Below, one piece after another: positions 9,727 through 22,400 of a stretch of 64,000 nucleotides of DNA. The notes under the pieces were generated by a model, which was not told the DNA's origin, did not search any database, and worked only from the letters and a program-made list of their open reading frames with translations. Made by a program: the position numbers and the translations under genes. Source of the DNA: Symsagittifera roscoffensis (Eukaryota; Xenacoelomorpha; Acoela; Convolutidae); NCBI RefSeq assembly GCF_963678635.1, contig NC_087062.1:90433845-90497844 (forward strand). The letters run 5' to 3'. Positions within the stretch are counted from its first letter, which is position 1; the number at the start of each line of letters is the position of its first letter.

Positions 9727-12259
9727 GCAGAATCAAAAAGTTGAAGTAACTGGTTTTTAGTAGTTTGATTTGGACTTCTTTCGAAGTTGAGTTTTTTTTT
9801 TATAGGAAGGGAAACTCCGTTATATAACAACAAAAGTATTAGGATTATAGAATTAAGTTTTCAAAATTTTTCTAGCTCTTCTCACAGATTTATTCCCGAA
9901 GCGATGGTTGTGCTCACCACTAGCAAGTGTTATGTATTCGCAACATAGACTGATTCTTATGAAAACTCCAACAAAATCACCGAATCGTTTTCTCAAATCC
10001 GCACTCAGAAATTTGAACGAAGTAAGCGATAATGTCAGTCAGCTGCATTGGTTGGTTGATAATTTCCGCACATTCAGTCGTTCTCGCATGGTAATAGCCT
10101 TCGCATCATATTTCATCGTTGGATAAGCGAAACAAAATTCCTATGTGTGCATGTCTTTTGAAGAAATAATTAAATTACTTGTGAACATTTCAAAAAATTT
10201 TTTTGGCTCAACGGATGTCTGCTCAAACATTTTCGGCTTTCGTACAGCCTTGTTTTGATGCAAGTGTGATTTTCAATTGTTTTAATTTTGTTTCTGACGG
10301 TTTTTTGAATAAATTTTATGGTAGACTTAGCGTTTCTCGATTTTTTCAATTTTTTTTACGACATAATGGCTTTCGTTTTAATTTCTGACTGCTGGTTTTA
10401 ATATTTTTATGCTGAATATTAACTCGTTTTGAAGGGGGAGAACTGTAATTGAAGCTTCAAAGACAAGATTAATTATTGTAAGAATTTAATTTAAGTCTCT
10501 AGTTTGTCCCAATTTGTTGTTATTTCAAAGTTTAATGGCTCTAATCACTGTAATTTGGCATAAAGAGCAAAAAAATAGAATAGTTTTTTCAACAAAGAAA
10601 AAGCAAAGGAAAACTTTCAAATATAGTGAAATTATCGGCCCGCGATCGTTCAAAACTTTTTAATGGAAAGGCTGACCATAAATGTTAAACAAGACTGCTC
10701 GTACCAGGGCGAAGCCCTGAATGTTCCGACCGCCTCTTAATGTTTATGGAGCAGTAATAACATTTAAGAAATCAAATGAAAAAAAAAATAATGAAAATTT
10801 TTTTTCTAAAATTTGAATTTTTTTAAAATAAAAATCATCCCCCCACACGCCAGATAAAGTACAAAAGGATAGATTTCGCTCCTTGTAACAAACCAATTAT
10901 GGCAAATAGGCTTCTTTTAACCAATTTGGAACGATTTCTAAGATGGATTAACTCTCCGCTTACGCGTTAATAACGCGAATAATATCGCGCGTTAATTGTC
11001 CCAAATTGGCCAAAATGGCAACCTTTAAACCCCCGTAACTTTACGAAAAATGATCACAGGTGAAATATCTTTTCAAATTTGAGCTCAGGACAACAATACC
11101 TTTCGAATGATATGAAAAAATTCTATCAAAAATGGCTAGTTAAAAAGTCGAAATTTGTCTGAAGAAAAGAAAAAACCCACCCCGAGCACAAATATTCCGT
11201 TACTTTCGTATCGAAAGTCGGAACAAATACAAGACTTGCTGGCAGTTTTAAGCAGGCTTTTGAGACGATATCTGCTTAAACTACTCTCAAAGTGACTCTA
11301 GCTTGACAATCCTCAGCAATCTGTTTTACGAATTCAAAGGTAAGTTGCAACAAATCGTGAATATTGAGTAAAATTTTAATGTATATTTCCATGTGAAAAA
11401 AAGTTTCGGTTATGAAATTGCCGGCATGGTAATTGAAATTCCATACATTAGTTTAATAATTGAATTATTACCTTGCCAAGCTCTTAAAAATACGTGGAGT
11501 GTAATACAACCAGGTACTAGATTTTTGCCCTCCTAAATAATTTTGTTCGCAGAATGACCAAAACATTAAATAGTAAGTTTACTCATCTCTTGTACTACTT
11601 AAATTGCGCTCGTGCGAATGGCTGTGCGGGCGGTACATGAAAAAATTCTACAATGTGAATTTTTCTTAGCGCTGCCAAAATTATGTTATTTCAAGCTCTC
11701 TTTGTTAGTTTCTTCCTTTTTGGTCGTCGGTTTATTTACCTCTAATACTTTTTTGATTAAATTCCAGTCGTTTCAGATGATATTGATTCAACTGTGACTA
11801 TATATTTCGAAAGGTTCAATTTAATTTTCAATTCTTGTTTCAAAAACTAGAAAAAACACGATTTTAAAAAAATTCCCTTCATTTTTTGTTTGTCTTTTTA
11901 AACTTCACAATGTTAGTTCGGTTTGAAATTGTTTTGATTTATCTTGGTTGGTATGCTTTGTTTTTACACTTGCAAAAGCAAGTGTTTTGTAATCGGGAAC
12001 TAGATTTTTTTCCCTGTAAACAGCTTTTATTACAATTTTTCACTTTTCAAAGTTTTTCTCAAAAATAATTCTACAGATTTTCAAAACAAGGGGTATCCGA
12101 TAGAAAGATCGCCTTCGCCCATGGGTGCCTGCATAGTCCCCTAGTTTGATTTTAATTTGTTTTTTTTGTGTGTTTAAAAATTTGTGTTTTAAAAATTTTG
12201 TCTAGAGCCTTCGTTAAAGTCTGTGAGGGAGATTATTTGACCCATGTTTTTGGACTTTT
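9727..12259. other. repeat-rich intergenic DNA
   Basis: No gene is recognised. The segment at about 10200-10440 resembles 13310-13650. The ATGTTCCGACC terminus occurs near 10722. A short near-palindrome of CpG-rich ACGCGTTAATAACGCG type lies at about 10955-11005. A repeat containing TTTGTAATCGGGAACTAGA (about 11968-12025) recurs near 34090. All visible ORFs are short and T-rich. Confidence 0.45.
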
Positions 12260-12720
12260 TTTCGTATTCTCAAACACTACCATTCTAATCCTGAGACTTC
12301 GGGTTCAATGGATAGAACAAGTTGTGCAAAACTCCCCTGCATAATCGGCTACGCCAAATTATGAGATCGTGTGTTCAATGAAGAAAACAGTTAACGGGAA
12401 GCTCCCCTGCAATAGCGGCCACACAATCTTTTAGCCAAAATTTATCGCCCTCGGAAAAGTCAAGTTTTTGAAGTTTGACCTTTTTCTTGAGCTTTTTAAA
12501 TAGTCTCGAAAAATATCATCCCATAAATGAGATTTTGGGTTCAATCTGAAAAAGGGTTTTGAAAAAGTCATTGCTTACGCGTCTACGAGCAATGATTTGA
12601 CACAAAAAGTTATGGCCATCGGGAAAGTCAAAATCTTGACTTTTCGACTATTTTTGAAATTTATGACAAAAAATTTCACACTTCTCACTCATTTTAGTAG
12701 AAAAACAACTAAAGTTTGGG
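12260..12720. repeat. degenerate ~170-bp satellite-like units
   Basis: Units carry GAGATTTTGGGTTCAAT, then a GCTACGCC-type block, then GACACAAAAAGTTATGGCC and GGAAAAGTCAA. The same order recurs in the longer block at 13650-14720. Copies are well diverged. Confidence 0.55.
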
Positions 12721-13649
12721 CAGTCTAACTAAAGTGTCCCTCGTCAGTACAACAAATTCAAAAAATCAAAAAGTACATCCAGCTTTAGCTAGGACCCTAG
12801 TTTTTTTTCATCGAACCACACAAAATTTTGATTTTCGTTTTTTCGTCCTATATTTTTTATGGCAAACAAATTGGATTTTTTAAAAGTGTATTAGCTCAAT
12901 AAAAACTTTTGATAGCCTGACCCTGATTGATAACAAACTGTTTTTTGATAGCCTGATTGATAAAAAAGTTTTTTGTGTAGAGATAAAAAATACTGAGACG
13001 TCTAAATATCTAGATTCGAATCGGACTTGGACCGGCGTTTTTTTAAACCGATAGTTTTCTGTTTCAAAATTAAGCATCGCTTGATGTTTTGTCGACTGAA
13101 ATGCATTTTCACTAACTTTTTTGGAGCTGTAAATATACTTCGAAATAATTGAATTTCGCTGTTTTGTTTTTAAGCAAGCGTTTATTCTATCGGAATATAG
13201 ATTTTTCCCGGGTTCACAACTGTTTAAACAAAATCAGTTGAATCACTACGTTTTTTTTAGTGGGCGTAGTCGCTTATGCAGAAGTTTTTAATTACAAAAT
13301 CAGTTTTTTTTTGGCTCAACTGGTGTCTGCTTAAAGATTGACGGCCTTGTTTCCGCTTCGTAAATGTTGTTCAGTTGCAAACTTGAATATCAACTGTCTT
13401 GCTCGGCATGTTTGCCTAGAATTTCTGTTGAATAAAAAGAGGTAATATAAAAGTGTATGGGATGGAAATTTTATTTTATTTTTTTTTGAGAAGCTTGAGC
13501 TTTCTGATTTTCAAAAAGAGTATCCATAAAAAGATCGCCTACATTCTTGTGTGCCTGAATATTCCCCTGGCCGTTTCTGCTCTACCCCTTTGTCAACAGC
13601 CTACAAAAAAGTCTGTGTGGGAAACATTTAACTGATATTTTTCTCACAA

Positions 13650-14720
13650 ACTTATCTACCAAATCTGAGATTTTGATTTCATTGAATAGAACGGACTTGA
13701 AAATTGGCGGCTACGTCCACACATAATAATATGGCTATCGGAATAGTCAAAAATTGATTTTTTTAACCGTTTTTGATACGTTTTTAACTTTTCCTGAGGT
13801 TGTGGGTTCAATGGAGATAACTGTATTGGGACGTCCCCTCACATTAGTCCACTCACATTTTTTTTCACAAAAAGTTATTGCCCTAGAAAAAGTCAGTTTT
13901 TTTTTTGCTTATTTGAGATTTTTTTTTCTAAATTTTATTAATTTTACCAAAATCTATCCCCATATCTGAGAATTTAGATGCAATACACAGAACGGTATGT
14001 TGGCCACTCTTTTGCATATGAGACTACGCCCAAACGTTTTGACACAAAAACTTATGACCTTTGAAAAAGTCTTTTGAGTTTTTAGTTTTTGACCGTTTTT
14101 GAAACGTTTTGATTTTTCTCGAGAACTACCCTGCAGATCTGAAATTTTGGGTTCAATCGACAATACAGGTTAAATTGATATCTTCTGCATGGCAACTTCA
14201 CCCATTTTTTTAAAGACAAAAGCATTGACTCTCGGAAATGTCAACTTTCTGATTTGCTGACCGGTTTTTCAACCTTTCTTGATAACCATTCTGCCGAATC
14301 TGCCAAAAATTAAAAAGTTTTAATCGACTCAACAGGTTGCTGACACCTTACTTTTACTATTTGATATGCCCAAGTTTTTTCGATAAAAGTTATGGCCTTC
14401 AAACCAAAGAAAGTTTTTTAACATTGGCCGTTTTTTGGACGCTTTTTTTAACTCTGCTAGAAAATTACCGTGCCAATTCGCAAGTTGAATGTTCAATCGA
14501 GAAACCCAATGTTGGCAATCTTCTCTACTTTACCGTCCTGCTTTTTTTGGTGAATTTACGAGTTTCAGAAAGTGAAGTTTTTGAGTTTTCTTAAAAACTA
14601 CCCAATTAAATCTGAGATAAAAACTTCAATCTGTAGAAGCGGTTACGCAAATTTTTCCTGCAGAAGCGGTTACGCAAATTTTTCCTGCAGAAGCGGCTAC
14701 TCCTTAATTTTTGTAAGAAC
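13650..14720. repeat. degenerate ~170-bp tandem array
   Basis: The motif CTGAGATTTTGGGTTCAAT (with variants) recurs near 13666, 13797, 13968, 14140, 14310, 14480 and 14613. Most steps are 170-172 bp, two are shortened to about 131-133. Each unit also carries AAAAGTTATGGCC and GGAAAAGTCAATTTTTTGA-like blocks. At its end a 30-bp unit containing GAAGCGGTTACGCAAATTTT is repeated about 2.5 times (14632-14703). Confidence 0.65.
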
Positions 14721-16395
14721 AAGTATCAAACAAATTCACAAAATATCAAACAAATACCTCCTATTTTAGTTGGGCCCTAGGTGTCCTTCATCAAGACTTG
14801 CGAAAATTTTGGTTTTCCCAGTTTTTTCCAACTTTTTTCTTTTTTTTCGAACTTTGCTTTTTTATGATTGTGTTGTAGCGCAGTTTTTGTTTCGGATGAT
14901 TTTGTTGAAAAAAATTAAAGGGCAAAATTTCTATGAGAGTGAGTTGGCGAATAGCTTTGATGTTTGTTTCGATTGGTCCAAATTGTTCGAAGCTCAATTT
15001 TGGTCACTCAATGAAAACATATCTTGTTTACATTTTAACGCAGAGTTTAGGAGGTAAAAATTATGATTTCTTGAGATTCAGGAGTTCATGAATTTCAATA
15101 TCAGTCAATTAGCTCATATTCCAACAACGGAGATTATTTCCAGCCTCTTAGTTCTAGTTCTCTGCCTTTCATTATTGATATAATTTTTGAAATAGTCTAT
15201 TTCTACAAACGCACCAAAAAAATCTGAAAAATGTCATCTTCAGCTTCTTCAGAAAATGTTTCTTTGGATCAGATCTTTGCCGAAAAAAGTGTTAGACCAA
15301 AACCATGTGTAATCAAGTTAGCTGGAAGTATGAGTATCGTCTTTGATGGCTTCAAATTGTTCAAAATGTTTTTTTTGGTCTGTCAGTGAAAACAAATCTT
15401 TTTATATTTTCACTTTTGTTGTGAAAGTATTAATTTTTTGAGATTGAGTTTTCTCACATTTAAATATTATTCTAATGGCTCCCGTTCAACAAACGGAACA
15501 TTTTTCAATGTCTTTTTAGATATTTTGATATTTTGAACGGCAGTTCCTGATTTTTTTTAAACCAGTCGATTCGTGCATATTGCAGAACAAATTTGGTAAC
15601 GCCAGGCTTAGCGTTGCTCATAAATGATGTTGGGACCATATGTAGGCCTTCTCAATGCGGCCCTGTATACGATTAGCAAGTACACTGCTCTAGCTGATTG
15701 CACATGAAAAAAAAAACTTTTATAATGGGTTGTTTTGCTGTTTGCATCTGCTTCACAGTATGCTAGCAAAAATTCAGACAGATAAAATTTATTACTTTGA
15801 TTGACTTTTCGGACATTCACGATTTAGGAAGCGACTTTGCGCGCCTGAAAAACAGCGCTGCGACTTCAAATTTTTTATCACCCTATTCTCTTGACAAGAC
15901 CGTAATGCTATCAAGTCGTGCCTTTCAAGACCTTGCGCGACTATTACGAGGCCAAACTGTACACCGGAAAAGCGCACAATTTGGTACCTGTATGTTTCTG
16001 GATTCCCGAGACAAATTTTTAAACAGGTTCCAGAAGGTAAGTGGATTCCAATAACAAAACTTTCGAGGATTCTGCATACAACTACTTGTAACGTAACATT
16101 TGTCGGCACCTTAAATTTGTCGCGGATTGCGCAACGAGCGAACATAGTTAGGTGTTCCGGATTCCGCAAATGTAAGCAAATTCCGAAGACGTTATTGCAT
16201 TCTGCGTATATAACAGATATAAGTGGATCCTAGCTTTTTTGTTATACCGAACTGAACCAGTCCTTGTGTGAACAATTAAGAGCTATAGCTAGAAATACTA
16301 TCTAGCAAATACGGAACTTAAAAGCAAGGTTTTAACTTGTGTTACTGGTTTTCAATAACAAATCTTATATAGTTTTTCAACTTAAGTCAAAGATA
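14721..16395. other. no gene recognised
   Basis: An open frame on the minus strand at 15792-16169 (125 codons) has no recognisable domain. A remnant of the mariner-like MITE terminus (GCAAAAATTCAGACAGATAAAATTTATT) lies near 15765-15795. The remainder is AT-rich with no support for coding. Confidence 0.4.
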
Positions 16396-17693
16396 TACTC
16401 TTTTAGTGTTTGGGAGAAATAAAAGTTTTCAAAAATTCAGCATTATAACCCTTGAAATAATTTATCTCAGTTGAAATTGAGCTGTTGGACAGTCTCGCTG
16501 ATGACCCGCAAAGTAGATTTAATTTAAAAATGTAATTATGAGACATAACCATATGTTTTACTGAATTCCGCAAACAAAATGCGGATTCCGCTTACAATTT
16601 GCGGATTCTGCATGCAGTTTTGGATTGCGAAACAGCGCAATTTTTCTAAACTTCTTAAATTTACTTGTGGATTCTACAAACTCTTTCGGATTTCGCAAAT
16701 ACTGTTGCGGATACCGCAAATTTGTCTATTTTTGGAGTGATTTTGAGCGGTACAGTGTTTAAATATTTGTTTGTGTAATCCAAAACAGCAAAGAAAATTT
16801 TGAAAATAAAAGCAATAAATCGCATTCCGTTTACTTTTCACAAAATGCACATTATGACCTCGTTATGATGGGCGCGAATTTGAACGACTCGAAAACCTCT
16901 GTTCAACTGCGATGTACTCTTTTAGTGTTTGGAAGAAATGAAAGTTTTCAAAAATTCAGCATTATAACCCATGAAAAAATATATATCAGTTTGTTTTCTT
17001 TCTTTTAGTATTTGAAATTGGAAAAGTGTGGTTGTTTCAGTACTTGAGATTGGAAATGTGTTCTTTCTTTCAGTTTTTGAAATAGGAAAAATGTTCATTC
17101 TCTCACTAATTGAAATTGGAAAGGAGTTCATTCTTTCAGTATTTGAGATCGGAAAACGGTTCATTTTTCGGTTTTTGAAATCAGAAAAAATTGTTTATTT
17201 CTTCAATGTTTAAAAAAATTTAGCCGATTAGTTTAAAATGTTGGCAATAATTGAAATTGAACTGTTGGACAGTCTCGCTGATGACCCGCAAAATAGATTC
17301 AATTTAAAAATGTAATTATAAGACGTAACCATATACTTTACTGAATTCCGCAAACAAAATGCGGATTCCGCTTACAATTTGCGGATTCTGCATGCAGTTT
17401 TGGATTGCGAAACAGCGCAATTTTTCTAAACTTCTTAAATTTACTTGTGGATTCTACAAACTCTTTCGGATTCCGCAAATACTGTTGCGGATTCCGCAAA
17501 TTTGTCTATTTTTGGAGTGATTTTGAGAGGTAAAGTGCTTTAGCTATTTGTTTGTCGAATATAAAACAGCAAAGAAGATTTTTTAAAAAGTAGCAGTAAA
17601 TCGCATTCCGTTTACTATTCACAAAATGCTCATTATGACCTCGTAATGACCTTCGCGAATTTGAGCGTCTCGAAAACGTCTGTTCAACTGCGA
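16396..17693 (+). repeat. 519-bp tandem duplication with internal expansion
   Basis: Unit 1 is 16396-16914, unit 2 is 16915-17693. Both start TACTCTTTTAGTGTTTGG and end CTGTTCAACTGCGA. Unit 2 carries about 260 extra bases (16990-17250), mostly a minisatellite. Both units contain short inverted words around GCGGATTCCGCAAAT. The copies differ by scattered substitutions, so the duplication is not a simple recent assembly artefact. Confidence 0.8.
16998..17205. repeat. ~36-bp minisatellite
   Basis: About six units of the form TTTGAAATTGGAAAAGTG(N)TTCTTTCAGTA lie inside the second copy of the 519-bp duplication. Read on the minus strand the 36-bp period gives a 12-residue repeat (FPIS-TER-MN type), but there is no evidence that it is translated. 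Confidence 0.7.
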
Positions 17694-17783
17694 ATTTTCG
17701 GTCGCTCAATCCCTTTCGCGCGGCCGTATTCGATCGGTATTGAAATCGCAAACCTCAGCTCATGGTGTTTAACGATTGATTTA

Positions 17784-18170
17784 TTATATGAAAACCTTTA
17801 AAGATGTGATTTTGTACAGATCAACTGAACAAAGCTTTTCGTAGCAATGCGAAGTTTCAAAACTCTCGGAATGTTCCGCCTGCCCTTTATGATCTATGAA
17901 ATAGTTTTTGTTCCGAGCGCTTGACGAAGTGAGCAAAAGGGACTTTCGGACTAAAAAAAACTCGTTGGGGGTCAAGTGTCGTATCATTTTAAAGCCCAGG
18001 GGTGGATTTGGAGGACACTCTCCCTTCTCAGGGATTCGAACTCTCGCCATCAAAACGGTTCCCGTTTCATACTGTTTTATGACTTTCATTTTTTTCCGAC
18101 GAACGTTACATATTTCCAAAACGCCTTTGGGCGCCAGTATAGCGTTCTTCTGAGGGAGAGCGGGCGGCAA
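17784..18170 (-). repeat. probable SINE-like repeat
   Basis: On the minus strand, GAGAGTTCGAATCCCTGAG near 18030-18045 is a strong B-box. The downstream end has the GGCGGAACATTC terminus shared with other dispersed repeats in this window. The 128-codon open frame covering it is not recognised as a protein and is probably fortuitous. Confidence 0.45.
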
Positions 18171-18668
18171 AAAAATCTCAAAAGCGGCATTCTTGGGCTC
18201 TTTTTTCAGAAGCTTGCCAGTTAAGTTTTTTAGTTAAGGTTGATAAGTCATGATTTTTGTCTCCAATCTAAGGTAATTGATTCGTCATCCATAATCCAGC
18301 TCAGAGTTCCTACAAAGGAAAATCATTGAAGCTCTGTGAATTTACTCGTAAAATGAAAACATAGTTTTTTTCTTGAGTTTAAATAAGCGCGGTTACTTTT
18401 CACAAAAAGAAAAAAACTACTACAGTCAAATAGTTCTAAGTCACGTCAAAACTCTGCTCATAAGAACGTTGCTCTTCAAAGTTATTCATCTAGCTTGGTA
18501 TTATTTATTTCTCTTTTTATATATACTTTTCATGCTTGGATTTATTGTTCCAGTTTGCATATTTATTTAAATACTCTTGTTTTTTAAATGCACTATCAAC
18601 AAAATTGTTGGTTTCAACCCTTTTCTTAAAATAGTTTCTTTAAAAATTGGTCTAGTTAATTATAAATA
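18171..18668. other. possible promoter/5' UTR zone of kinase gene
   Basis: About 500 bp of AT-rich sequence before the first coding exon. An in-frame TAA (18663-18665) lies two codons upstream of the ATG at 18669 with no acceptor between. This supports that ATG as a genuine start. No further element is identifiable. Confidence 0.35.
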
Positions 18669-19475
18669 ATGACAGATATTCAAAATCGAAAACCGAAACT
18701 CCTCTCAAGCCGGGAAAGGTTTTTCACTGAGTCTTCCGACGATCGTGAACAAACTCCCTCGCCGAGGGAGACGAGTGGAACTTTCATTAGTTATGCCGAC
18801 AGCTGTTCGGCCTCGATCGAAGACGAGACGTCCCAACTCCGACACGACTTGTCCTCCCCACGTGATCAAAAATCACCACATTTAGATTTCAACCAAAGAC
18901 TCAACTCGGTCGCTCAGACTCGAGCTTTCTCCCCGATTCCTGAAAAAGTAGCTCCGGAGTTTCTGAGGAATTTGGAAATTTCCGACGACGGAAGTGACAA
19001 GGAGGCAATGGTTATCTCGGCTCAGATATCGGGTCGCTCGACACCCCAGGCAAACTGGTATGTTAACGGTACCCCGCTAAAAGGAGATTCCACCGGGCAA
19101 GATGAAGGAAAGTATGAGCTTAAACGAGATGGAACTACTCATAAACTAGTACTGAAGGATTTATTAACCAGCGAAGAAGAAGAATCTTGGAAGATCAGTT
19201 GTATTGCGGTTAACAGTCTAGGTGCGGCAAAAACATCAGTTGTTTTGGGCCACCATATAGAGACGCAATACATCTCGGCGAGCCAGTCGAACCTATTCGA
19301 ACATGAAGAAGGAATCGACTCGGAATCCGATAATGAAGACAGCGAAGGAGGCTCGAATGACCTTGACGACACCTCGACCGCACTGAGTGTATCGACTGAA
19401 AACGGATTCAGGTCTTCAGTCAAGAAATTAAATGACAGTCGGAATGATATGTTTGGTTTTGTACCAGATATGAAG
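18669..19475 (+). CDS. kinase gene exon 1: disordered N-terminus + Ig
   Basis: 269 codons. Residues 1-92 are Ser/Pro/Asp-rich and probably disordered. Residues about 95-195 are an I-set-like Ig domain with W130 and C178; the usual B-strand Cys is absent (ISAQIS). Residues about 205-260 are acidic. The donor AAG|GTTGGT is weak but keeps phase 0. Confidence 0.7.
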
Positions 19476-22400
19476 GTTGGTTGAATCCAGTGTAGTTGAA
19501 TGAAGTTGCCATCAAAAATATTATAATTTAATTTTTGAAGCTTTTTTCTTACCCATTTCGTATAAGTATCATTTTTATGGGTTTACGAGGGAAGCTCTTT
19601 TTCCTCCTCCCGCCAGCTACCATAGGCATTAATTTTATAGAGTAGCGGGGGGCTTTACAAGGTTCAGTATGATGACCAAGTACGCTTGGCAGGGCCTAGC
19701 GTACTTGGTGATAAATCGGAAATGTGAACAAAAAAGTTGGTTATAAAAATTTGCAGGTGGGGAGAACGAAAAAGAGTCACGAGGGATTAATTAAAATGAA
19801 GTGTGAAAACCAAATATGTGAAATAGCCTGCTTCGTACTTATACCAATTCTTAAGAAAACCGGAAATTGCGAAACAAAATTTTGCAAGTAAAATTTTGCT
19901 GGTGTTATTTTAATAAGATAATAATCATATCTTTCCTTTCACCTTGTCGGCTTTAAAACTCTCTTATGAACTTTTATCATGATTTCTTCTTCAAAAAGTC
20001 AACAGAATTCAGGAAAAGTAAAAAAAAAGATAGTTCTATAGTCAACTTTTTCATTGATCGATGATGGTTGTCGGAACTAGTGGCGTAGTTCTGTAAGTCT
20101 AGCTACTTGGACGACAGGGAGTGTGGGATCGGTTCTCAGAGTGGGCAACTGTTGGTTGGTGGCTTGTGTTGATCTGGTGTCCACACTAAGCTCTATGTCA
20201 ATATGGTTGTGTAGTGAAAGCGACATAACCAGGTTGTATGATGAGAGGCGAACCGGCCCAGGGTGGAAACACAGCAGGCAAAAGTCTCCGCACGGAGCGG
20301 TAGTTGGACAGCACTAGTGAGCGAGCACCTCTCAACAGCCACTCTGAGAACTGGGACTCAGTCCTAAATTTTCCGTTTTTGTTTCGTCTTCTTTTCGCAA
20401 GTACACCCAAACAATGAATTATGTATTTTGGGGGTCTATAATTCATTGGGGGGGGGGGGGGGGATAATGGGAAAGACTTTTAATTTTAACTGAGATCTAT
20501 TGAATTGACAAGGTAATTGCATACATAGAGCATAAGATTTTGGTGGTAGAAGATGATTGGAGAAAAGTATTTTTCCCTCTTTTTTCCATTTATTACTCCT
20601 TATTATCCCCACTTAAATTTATTACTCAATATGAAATCTGGGCAACTTTCAATTTTTTTAGTTGTTTTACGAGTGATTATGGCTAAACGCGTGATGCTAA
20701 GATGAAAGGTTTGAAGAACAAATCTGTTCACCATGCAAAACTTCATTACATTGTGACAACGTAAAAATAGTTTTTCAAAACTTAAATTCAAATGTGGGGG
20801 TTGGAAAAGAGCTGAAAACTGTTCGTTTTTGTTCGCATAATTTTAAGTAAAAAAACCTTGATAAGAAAGATCTTTCAAGTGGATTTGATTTAGTTTTTTG
20901 GAATCCAACTCAAAACTGCGCAGGTAAAATTTATTTGCTTCACTCTTGATTGGTTTGTTTAAGCTTCTAAGGCTAGGCAGGGGTCTTGTCTGTGAATCTT
21001 CAATCGAGAAATTCTCTATCTACGAGACCTCAGTCGACGTCACGTGGCTGTTGGACGGGAGAGTCGTTCGCCAATCAGAACACAGTAGGATGGTGGAAAA
21101 CGACTCCAACGACTGTTTTCAGCTCCAGATATCCGACTTAAGCGTGATCAAAGAGGGAACCCAGATCCTCACGTGTATTGTGTCTTCAGTAGACGGACAT
21201 TGCCAGCAGTCAACCAACATCTCCGAGTTCCTGGAAAAGCAATGCAACCAAGATGAAAACCAAGAAAAACGGTTCCTCGAAAGCAACGAATGGCTCAACG
21301 ACTTACTGCTTCTTAACTTTCATTCTGATTTTTACACCCCCGAAGAAGAGTTTGTTTCGCAGATTTTAGTTTCAAGTGAAATCAGTAGCGAAGACGTGAG
21401 GGCGTCCGAGATGACCTTTCAAGTTGACCTAGGCGACTTTGAAGAGCCAGTGGAGCCTTTCTGGTTGGTGGATGGAGAAATTGTGCTGAACCAAAAGTGC
21501 TTTCAGAAAGATTTCATCGAATACAGGCAAGAACTAATCCCTTTTCTATGATTTGTTATTTCAACTAAAAGTGAAAAGTCTCATTTTTCAATTTTTTTGG
21601 CTCAATTTTTGTCTTTAAGTTCAAAAGGATGATACGGCTCAAATATGAAATTTATCTAGTCTCTTACCCCGTTTTGAGTTTTAAAGTTCAATCAGGTCTG
21701 GTCACTGTAAAATCTTGAATTTTTCTCTGTTGCCCCAGATCTGAAGCATGCATATGTTAAGCATGCGCATGTCTTAGGACAGACGTGCCGCATATTTGAT
21801 AATTTTTGCAACATATCTGATTAAACATAAACCATAGCTGATCCAGATCTATGAATAAAAAAATTGTCAGATCTAGGGTACGTCTGTCTCAAGACAGGCG
21901 CATGCTTAAAATATACATGCTTCAGATCTGCGCCAACAAAGAAAAGTTCTAAATTTTACAGTGACCATAAAATCTTGAGTTTCTTTTTGTTGCTGCAGAT
22001 TTGGAGCATGTATATTTTAAGCTTGCGCATGTCTTAAGACAGACGTGCCGCAGATCTGATTTAAAAAAATCATAGCTGATCCAGATCTATCAGATCTAAT
22101 TCAAAGCAAAATTAGAGCTGATCAGAACCTAAAAACATTAGATGTCATACTGCAAACTCGTTAAAAGTCGTTTTTCAAAATGTGAAAGCCTTCGAAAATG
22201 ATACTCGATAATTTTGTAGTTCCAAGTTTCAAAAAAGTGGGAAAAAAGTTCATTATGAATTTTGTTTCTCCAAACAAATTTGAACACATCAACGAGCTAC
22301 TGTGACCAGATTTCTATATCTTCTGAAAACTAGAAATCTTGTTAACTGTTCCACCAATCATCCATAGTACCTAGTAACGAATTTCCCCGCCCTTACAGAA

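Noticed and set aside
15792-16169. 125-codon minus-strand ORF
   Set aside because: No recognisable domain; composed partly of the repeated GGATTCCGCAAA-type words also seen in the 16.4-17.7 kb duplication.
17784-18170. 128-codon minus-strand ORF as a protein gene
   Set aside because: It overlaps a B-box and a dispersed-repeat terminus, has no domain, and the opposite strand is open over the same stretch.
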